Shown piece after piece: positions 58,201 to 64,000 of a DNA stretch of 64,000 nucleotides. Every line of letters starts with the position of its first letter. The stretch's first letter is position 1. Origin of the DNA: Trebouxia sp. TZW2008 (taxonomy: Eukaryota > Chlorophyta > Trebouxiophyceae > Trebouxiales > Trebouxiaceae). Location of the stretch: positions 1 to 64,000 of the forward strand of contig BDIU01000050.1 in the NCBI GenBank assembly GCA_002118135.1, read 5' to 3'. Below the pieces are notes generated by a model that searched no databases, was not told the DNA's origin, and worked only from the letters and a program-made list of their open reading frames with translations. The position numbers and the translations under genes are program-made.

Positions 58201-59460
58201 TTGGGGCATTCCCAGGCACAGCCGGGGTAGCGTGTTCAGTTTCCTTATCTGCTTCTGCTGAAGAGGCTGCAGCTGTCTGGTCTCGTTTTCTTTTGGTTGC
58301 TTTTCTGGGCAAGTCCTTAGTGACAGTCTCCCCAATTGGGTTTGCAACTGCAAGCTGAGCTGCAGTGTTGCTAGGATCAGCTGCTGGGATGCTAATGGCT
58401 GCCTGTGCTGCTGCTGTTGTCTTTCTGCGCTTGAGCTTGACCGTTGGTGCCTCATACCCTGCAGCTATCACATGGTGTGTGCATGCTGCCATGTTTCTGC
58501 ACTTGACTGTTGTCATCTGTACTTTGTCAGACCCTACAGATGTTGTAACAGTAAACGCATGATGCCTGCAATGTACGGCTCAGTTGGCTTGCTGAGGCCT
58601 GTCTCTGGCTGGAATGAGTCTTGCTTTGCTTGCATGGGAGTAAGCCTTGGACAGACTCACCCATGCAAGCAAAACAAATGCAAAAAGCTCTTGTGATATT
58701 GCGAAATGTCATGCAGCCCAGCCATATCCTGCAAGATCCATGCGAGCTGGCTTGTGTATAAGTGTCTTTGCTACAACTCAAGCAGCAGCAGACACCAGTA
58801 AATTGCAGTAGATTTCCTCAAAATTGTATGCATTGCTGAGCACGATGCACACATGAAGCAATTACGCATGCAGGTTGGGATGCAACAAGCTAGCAAGAGT
58901 GCTTGCCTGGAGCAGGCAGTGCCAAAGGCGACTCGCTGCGCTGCCTTTTCCCAGTGATTGGCAAAGCGTCTTGCGGCTGAGACACAGCCTCAAGTTCAGG
59001 CTTGGCAGTGATTGTGATGGCGTCACCGTCACGAAACAGACTCAAAGGGCTGTTTGGAAGAATGCTGTAGCCGTCCAGATGCAGCTGGAGATCTGAGGGC
59101 GAGGTCAGCTCAAATGCCTCACACAGCTGCAGTGTTTCAAGCCAAATGAGCTTGCTATAATGTCACACAAGACAAAGGGGCCACTGTCAGTAGCACTGTG
59201 AATTGTCAGGATACCTTTGCAATGAAGTCTGACACCTTTTGCAGCTTGCTGCCTGCTGCTTTGATGTCTGGCATCTGATACCTGTCAAGTGCAACCATCT
59301 TTCAGTTTTGAGGGTTCTCAGGGGATAGCAAAGAGGTATTGACAAGCGCTCAGACAGTGTGAAGGAGGCCCCACCAGCATTTCTGCAGGCTGTGCTCTGC
59401 GAGATGCTGGCCCAGCATGCCTTCAAATTGCAGCTTAATACGAGGCGGGGCGGCGGCCAT
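55221..59460 (-). CDS. Coilin (Cajal body scaffold)
   Basis: Seven exons: 59460-59356, 59274-59215, 59126-58907, 58458-57554, 57151-56774, 56547-56385 and 55870-55221, giving 826 residues. The N-terminus (PPRIKLQFEGMLG, LQKCWWGLLH, VSDFIAKLCEAFEL, LQLHLDGYSILPNSPLSLFR, DGDAITI) follows the self-association domain of plant coilins. A long low-complexity middle has basic clusters (KLKRRKTT, KATKRKRD, RRKQLRRRLKRE) suited to nuclear and RNA contacts. A proline-rich repeat (PQPSGAGP-like) follows. The Tudor-like domain is split over three exons: PRVKGQPQPGDLVAYKLLEI, WAPQVSEWRQGEIAEVKGES and YDDDGVLTTDLSALSELRLI. Coilin organises Cajal bodies, where spliceosomal snRNPs are modified. The Gln-rich extension after the Tudor part is unusual. 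Intron 58459-58906 has a GC donor. Confidence 0.88.
56146..56270. repeat. Two 62-base tandem repeats in a coilin intron
   Basis: Units 56146-56207 and 56208-56270 share CATTC(T/G)TTCATAC, CCTTAA and GTGGTCTCA in the same order. They are non-coding. Confidence 0.6.
57333..57508. mobile_element. TA-flanked MITE, copy 4 (coilin intron)
   Basis: Between TA dinucleotides: starts CAGAAACTTCTCTTTATC and ends ACCAAGATAAGTCACTG; 176 bp. Internal blocks match copies 1-3. It ends 45 bases from the 5' splice site of its intron (exon end 57554, minus strand). Confidence 0.7.
58625..58673. repeat. Short perfect hairpin in a coilin intron
   Basis: TTTGCTTGCATGGG (58625-58638) and its exact complement (58660-58673) flank 21 bases. 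It lies in the intron with the GC donor. Confidence 0.7.
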
Positions 59461-59890
59461 GACGCTGAAAGAATCTGGCATGCCTTGCAATCTCGATTCG
59501 CAGGTTCGAGGGGCTGCAAGCCAAGTGTCGCAACTACACGGGGCTTGCAAACTGACTAGACCTGACAAGGAATCACAAGCTGCACGCTAGGTGGAGCGGA
59601 CATTAGAGATGTTGCAAAGGGAGTCTGACGGGGACCTAGCGTCGTCTTAGCAGGCTGGATGTGAGACACCAGCGGAGCTCAGCACGCAAGCTTCAAGCAA
59701 GGCTTTGACCGCTGGGCAGACGAAACGTCAGACGAAGTCGAGCCGGTTCGAGTCGCAGAGCAGCAGCTGCGCAAGGTGCATTGCGCGAGGTCCATACTGC
59801 GTGTCATAAGCTAGCACACCTTGACCATGATCAGCTAGATCATCAGCCGGACTGTGACCTCATACTGCGCTGTTTGAGCTTGGTCCCGTG
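59461..59890. promoter_or_regulatory. Divergent promoter region
   Basis: 430 bases separate the coilin ATG (-) from the proposed arogenate dehydrogenase ATG (+). The stretch is GC-rich and has no convincing open frame. Confidence 0.45.
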
Positions 59891-62800
59891 ATGCAGCCGC
59901 TAGCCTCAGCACACTGTGAGGCAAGCTGCTGTTTCGGTCGACCACAGCGACATACAGGCGGCAACAGGCCTCAGACAACCCACTTCAAGCCACAGCTTCC
60001 GCAGCAGCTTACGAACCTGAGAGATTTTGCACCAGCATGCTGCACAACTGGGCCTAGCAGACACAGAGCAGCAGGCACGGCACAAGACGCTCTATACTCA
60101 TTGTGCTTGCAGCCTGCTGTAAAGTCTTGCTGATTGGCATGATTGCCAAATTGCCTCAAGTCCTACTGTTGGACTTGAAACCCAGAATGCAGCATAGCTT
60201 CCAGCTGCTGTGCCATTCACAATGTTGTAGTTACCATGTAGACAAGTTGTTCATACTGATGTGATTAGCAACTGGTGCTGACAGGTCTCAAGGTGTTTGC
60301 GCTGGATGCTGCAATGCCTTTTGATTTTGAAGCAAGAGCCAATGCCAAGCTGAAGCAGCAGACTGCGCTGCGCATTGGCATTGTAGGCTTTGGCACATTT
60401 GGTCAATTCCTTGCTAAACGACTGGTACAGCAGGGGCATAAGGTAAGCTTGCATCCATTTGCACGTCAGGCATGTAGTCAACGACCCCTGTTGTGTAATG
60501 CTTTGAAAGCACAATTTGCACTCACAACCTGCCCAGACAGCAATGTTGCTGCCAACACAGCTTCTAGAAAATGAAGTTTACATTCTGATCAAGCAGCAAC
60601 ATACACCAGATTGCTGGCTTGTGTCTCAAGGGGCACACTGACTCAGCGCTGTGAGCAGCTTACGTCCGGACAATACACAGACGCAGTCATTACACTTGAT
60701 GCATGCTTGCAGCCAAAGCTTACATGTCAAAGCTTTCAGGCAACCCAGCTGCGCCCTTATACATGTCATGTCATATGTTCATGCAGGTCATTGCCACATC
60801 GCGCGGTGACTACTCCCAGTTGGCTCAAACCCTCGGCGTACAGTTCTTTCAAGATGCAGACGATTTTGCTGAGGAGCATCCTGAAGTTGTCATCTTGGCG
60901 TCATCAATCCTTTCCACAGAAGCTGTGCTCAACAGCTTGCCAGTGCAGCGGCTCAAGCGCAGCACCCTATTTGTGGACGTGCTCTCAGTGAAAGAATTTC
61001 CAAAGCGGTTGTTTCTGTCGCAGCTGCCCTCACAGGTAGTTTTACTTTGTCGATTCTGTTGTGAGAGTGAAGCTTATTCCGCTGCAAGGGTTTCTTTTGC
61101 AAGATGTCATCAAGTGGACTGCCTGTGACTCTCGCATTCTTACCTTGGTATTTGTAAAATATCTTCTAAGTTATACGGTCTTTCCATGTTTGTACGTGCA
61201 AAGAAGCCTCCAACTTTGACATGACAGTGCAAATCCATCTAGGTTTGTGCAAATGCAGATAGACAGTTTGTGCAGATACCCCATGTGTGGTCCAGGCAGC
61301 TACCAACTGTGATACAAACTTAAGTTGACATGACTAGTGGATATGCTGCAAACACAGACCTTGACATTATGCATGCTGCAAATGCAGATGTTGGCATTAG
61401 CTGGTCATGCTGCAACCACAAGGTTGACAGATGCTAGTGGTCATTTTACAACCCAGCAGGGGACCATAGAGACTTTATTTGTCTTTGTTCATCGTAGTCA
61501 GTGGTGGTGAGTGGACAGATTACGACTGAGCGATGCGTCAGCGTTCCATAGAGACAATGTGAAAAACAAACACAAGCAAGCCAAAAAGGCCATGTTGTCA
61601 TGCCGTAAGTGCAAACTCTGACAGCAACTACATGTGGTGCAGATGGACATCCTGTGCACCCATCCCATGTTTGGTCCTGACAGTGGGCGTGGCAGCTGGA
61701 CCAACCTCAACTTCATGTTTGAGAAAGTCAGGACAGGCAGCGGCCCCAACAGACGAAAACGAGTCGATGCCTTCCTTCAGGTAAGACATCTGTACTTCCT
61801 AGCTTATATGTCATGATAAATATCTTGCTTTTTTTGTGCCTGTCCTTGAAGCTTGATGGCTAATTTGCGAATACTGACTTGCCACAAATGCCCAGATGAT
61901 CATAAAGATTTCCAATGCATGTGATGCTTATATAAGATCATCTCAGGTCTTGCTGTGTGTCAATTTGCCCATCCTTTCATTCCGTTTGTTGTGAGTTTTG
62001 GAGAGTGGCAATGCTCCTTGTGCATGAGCGCACAATCCTACCCCTTGCTCTGTCAAGCTGTAAAGCAATTCATGGCTCTATTCTACTGCAGTTCTTTGAG
62101 AAGGAGGGGTGCAAGATGGTGGAGATGAGCTGTGAGGAGCACGACAGGCAGGCTGCCAGCACCCAATTCATCACACACACAGTGGGCAGAGTGCTGGGAG
62201 CCATGGAGCTGCAAGCCACACCCATTGACACCAGGCAAGCTGCTTTCACCAGACGTAGTAAACGAGCTTGTCGGGTCTTGACATCAGTGCACTAAATGCA
62301 CACAGCGGGCTGATTGCTGGGAGTCATGGAGCTGCAGGCCACGCCGATTGACACCAAGCAAGCTTGCCATCTGCGGTAGCCTAAGCCTTCTGTTGGCATC
62401 TGCAACTCCAAAAAGGGAAACAGAATGATGTTGATTGACTCAGAAAGCTTCTCAGCGAACAGCCGTTCCCTCTAGGCATTTTGTGCAGTCAAATCCTATG
62501 CCTGGTGTGTGATATCTGTCAAGCTTACATACAATATGGCGTCATCAGATGGACATGGAATTATGCAGTTGTGCTTGCTGGCCAAGGTTGCAGTTGTGAA
62601 TCCAGTAAACAAAAGCATGCTGATCTGTGTAGTGCACTGATGTTGCGCAGCAGGGTGCCTCTTAGCTTCATGTTTGGCAACATGAAATCAGTCTGCGCCA
62701 CAAGCGCAACATGCAGCCTGCAAGTTATGCAGGCCTGCAGACTACATGCTGTGACGTTTCACAGAATATCTATGGCACCCTTTGCGCTGCATGCGGGAGC

Positions 62801-63675
62801 CAATATAGTCTTCATGCATGACTCATGAAATACTAATGTCAATCTTGAGATCAACACAACACAGGGGTTAAGCTATGCTTGCCTTCTTCTATATCTTTTG
62901 TACGCAAAGCCTTCAGCCTGACTGGACGGCATTTGGTTGCAGAGGGTTCAAGAGCCTACTGGACCTTGTGGATAACACAACGCACGACTCCTTCGAGCTA
63001 TACTATGGGCTCTTCATGTACAATCAGGTAAGGGACGTGCACAGCAAATTAGGCAATACTGCAACCGGCACCGCTTTGGGTGTGAGTATGAACTCAGTAT
63101 GAAATGCTTGCATGCTCTGAGCAGAGCAACTTCATCCTAAGTGTTTCAAGCATTGTGGAGGGACCATCTGCAACATCGCTCTGTCTTTCCACAAGCACCT
63201 GAGGCTGATGCCCAGTAGTACACACTCAGAGGCAACATCAGCTTTCATCTACATGCATTGCAAGGCGTGTTATTTGCACATGTTCTGCCTGATGTGAGGC
63301 AACTCATCGGCTGCCGCCTGTGTGCTTTGTATGCCCTGAACAGCATGGCATCTTTTGCCAGGTGCCTGCAAATGGTGCTGTCATGTCTTTGAATTCAAAC
63401 CACTCTTGCAGAATGCGACAGAAGAGCTAGAGAGGCTTGGATACGCCTTTGACGCTGTCAAGAAGCAGTTGCTAGGCCGTTTGCATGAGCTCGCCAGAAA
63501 GCAGATTGGCTTTGACACTGCGCCAGTGAACTCAGTCCTTCAACATCACAATGGGAATGCAACAAACGGCTCAAATGGTAGCTCTGGTTCGAAATCCTAC
63601 ACAGGCATGCCTGAAGTTACTGATGCAGTCTCTCAAACGTTTGTTGACCAACCTGATGACAAGGCTGTCCGCTGA
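59891..63675 (+). CDS. Arogenate dehydrogenase (plant-type TyrA)
   Basis: Seven exons: 59891-60118, 60269-60442, 60787-61035, 61643-61780, 62092-62234, 62943-63027 and 63412-63675, giving 426 residues. The first exon (MQPLASAHCEASCCFGRPQR) would supply a plastid transit peptide; its splice to exon 2 is the weakest join, and an alternative acceptor exists at 60283-60284. RIGIVGFGTFGQFLAKRL is the NADP-binding fold. FVDVLSVKEFP, THPMFGPDSG (with the family's catalytic His) and EEHDRQAASTQFITHTVGR follow. The last core segment is DLVDNTTHDSFELYYGLFMYNQ. No ACT domain is present, as in plant enzymes. The enzyme oxidatively decarboxylates arogenate to tyrosine in plastids. A Ser/Asn/Gly-rich tail closes the protein. 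Intron 62235-62942 has a GC donor (CCAG then GCAAGC), and it contains a copy of the preceding exon end. Confidence 0.92.
61330..61443. repeat. Degenerate ~45-50-base tandem repeat
   Basis: About three loosely matching units (ATGCTGCAAACACAGACCTT, ATGCTGCAAATGCAGATGTT and ATGCTGCAACCACAAGGTT) follow one another in an intron of the arogenate dehydrogenase gene. Confidence 0.55.
62294..62370 (+). repeat. Decayed copy of arogenate dehydrogenase exon 5 end
   Basis: GCTGGGAGTCATGGAGCTGC and the following CCACGCCGATTGACACCAAG copy the end of exon 5 (about 62172-62234) roughly 121 bases downstream, together with the GCAAGCT donor region. Here the copied donor reads ACCAAGCAAGC, so it would not splice the same way. 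Confidence 0.8.
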
Positions 63676-64000
63676 AATCATAAGTATGAGAGTGAGAGCG
63701 TTTTGCAGTGAGATATCAAGTGGATATGAGTGTCTATGATATGTGAGTGACAGAGTCATCTGGTCTGTGCTGTAATGGCCGTCTTGCACACAGCGTTTTC
63801 AGTTCTTGAGTAGGTCACAGTGAGAATGTGCTGCTAATTCAGGGTTTGTCTCAGTAGTGCAGCACAGTGTGACTACGCAAAACGCACGGTGTGTGATGAA
63901 TTAAACAAAATCATCAAAATGTGTGAGAGTCGATTTAGGGTCCACGACTGAACTGGCAAGCAGAAGCGCTCCGAGCTCGTCTCATCTCGTAGTTCTGCAC
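63676..64000. terminator. 3' flank of arogenate dehydrogenase
   Basis: TGTAA at 63771-63775, about 96 bases after the stop codon, is a candidate poly(A) signal. No further gene is seen to the window end. Confidence 0.4.

Noticed and set aside
57598..58455. Gln/Leu-rich minus-strand frames inside the coilin gene
   Set aside because: They are alternative frames of the 905-base coilin exon, whose own frame joins correctly at both ends.
59745..59765. GGTTCGAGTC, resembling a tRNA B box
   Set aside because: No A box, anticodon arm or acceptor stem pairs around it.
1..64000. CRISPR arrays, prokaryotic operons, rRNA genes or phage
   Set aside because: None is visible; the genes are intron-rich and of plant/algal type.

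Overview
The window is nuclear DNA of a photosynthetic eukaryote, most likely a chlorophyte green alga. Genes are split into many short exons by GT-AG introns of a few hundred bases. The gene set includes chlorophyll b reductase, plant-type arogenate dehydrogenase, a plant-type patatin phospholipase A-I with LRR and ARM parts, a plant-type coilin and a plant-type mitochondrial TatB-like protein. Candidate TGTAA poly(A) signals, typical of chlorophytes, follow several stop codons. A trebouxiophyte is a guess, not a demonstration. There are no operons, CRISPR arrays or prokaryotic genes. Gene models were built by hand: each junction was required to have splice dinucleotides and to keep the reading frame, and totals divide by three.

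Layout. 1-4.5 kb: no secure gene, a decayed Ty3/gypsy integrase fragment, a cluster of GC-rich hairpins and three unconnected exon-like blocks. 4.5-8.1 kb (+): a HAD-like protein of unknown function, 5' end unresolved. 9.1-16.2 kb (-): a BET protein (bromodomain plus NET domain). 17.2-18.6 kb (-): TatB-like protein. 19.1-21.6 kb (-): chlorophyll b reductase (NOL/NYC1 type), divergent from 21.9-25.5 kb (+) glycerol-3-phosphate dehydrogenase. 25.7-26.2 kb: two weak small ORFs. 26.6-32.6 kb (+): a membrane-anchored protein with two DUF707 domains. 33.3-43.7 kb (+): phospholipase A-I. 44.6-45.4 kb (-): a double zinc-ribbon protein, divergent from 46.0-52.6 kb (+), a 1184-residue coiled-coil protein ending in a GAR-like domain. 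53.2-53.9 kb (+): a small F-box-like protein. 55.2-59.5 kb (-): coilin, divergent from 59.9-63.7 kb (+) arogenate dehydrogenase.

The genes are independent transcription units with nuclear (BET, coilin), plastid (chlorophyll b reductase, arogenate dehydrogenase), mitochondrial (TatB-like), secretory (DUF707) and cytoskeletal (GAR-like) roles. The most unusual signals are structural. Decayed tandem copies of exon ends lie in the introns of two genes. A TA-flanked MITE family sits just downstream of 5' splice sites and once forms the splice junction. There are three GC-AG introns. The tandem DUF707 protein has lost the aspartate motif in its second domain.
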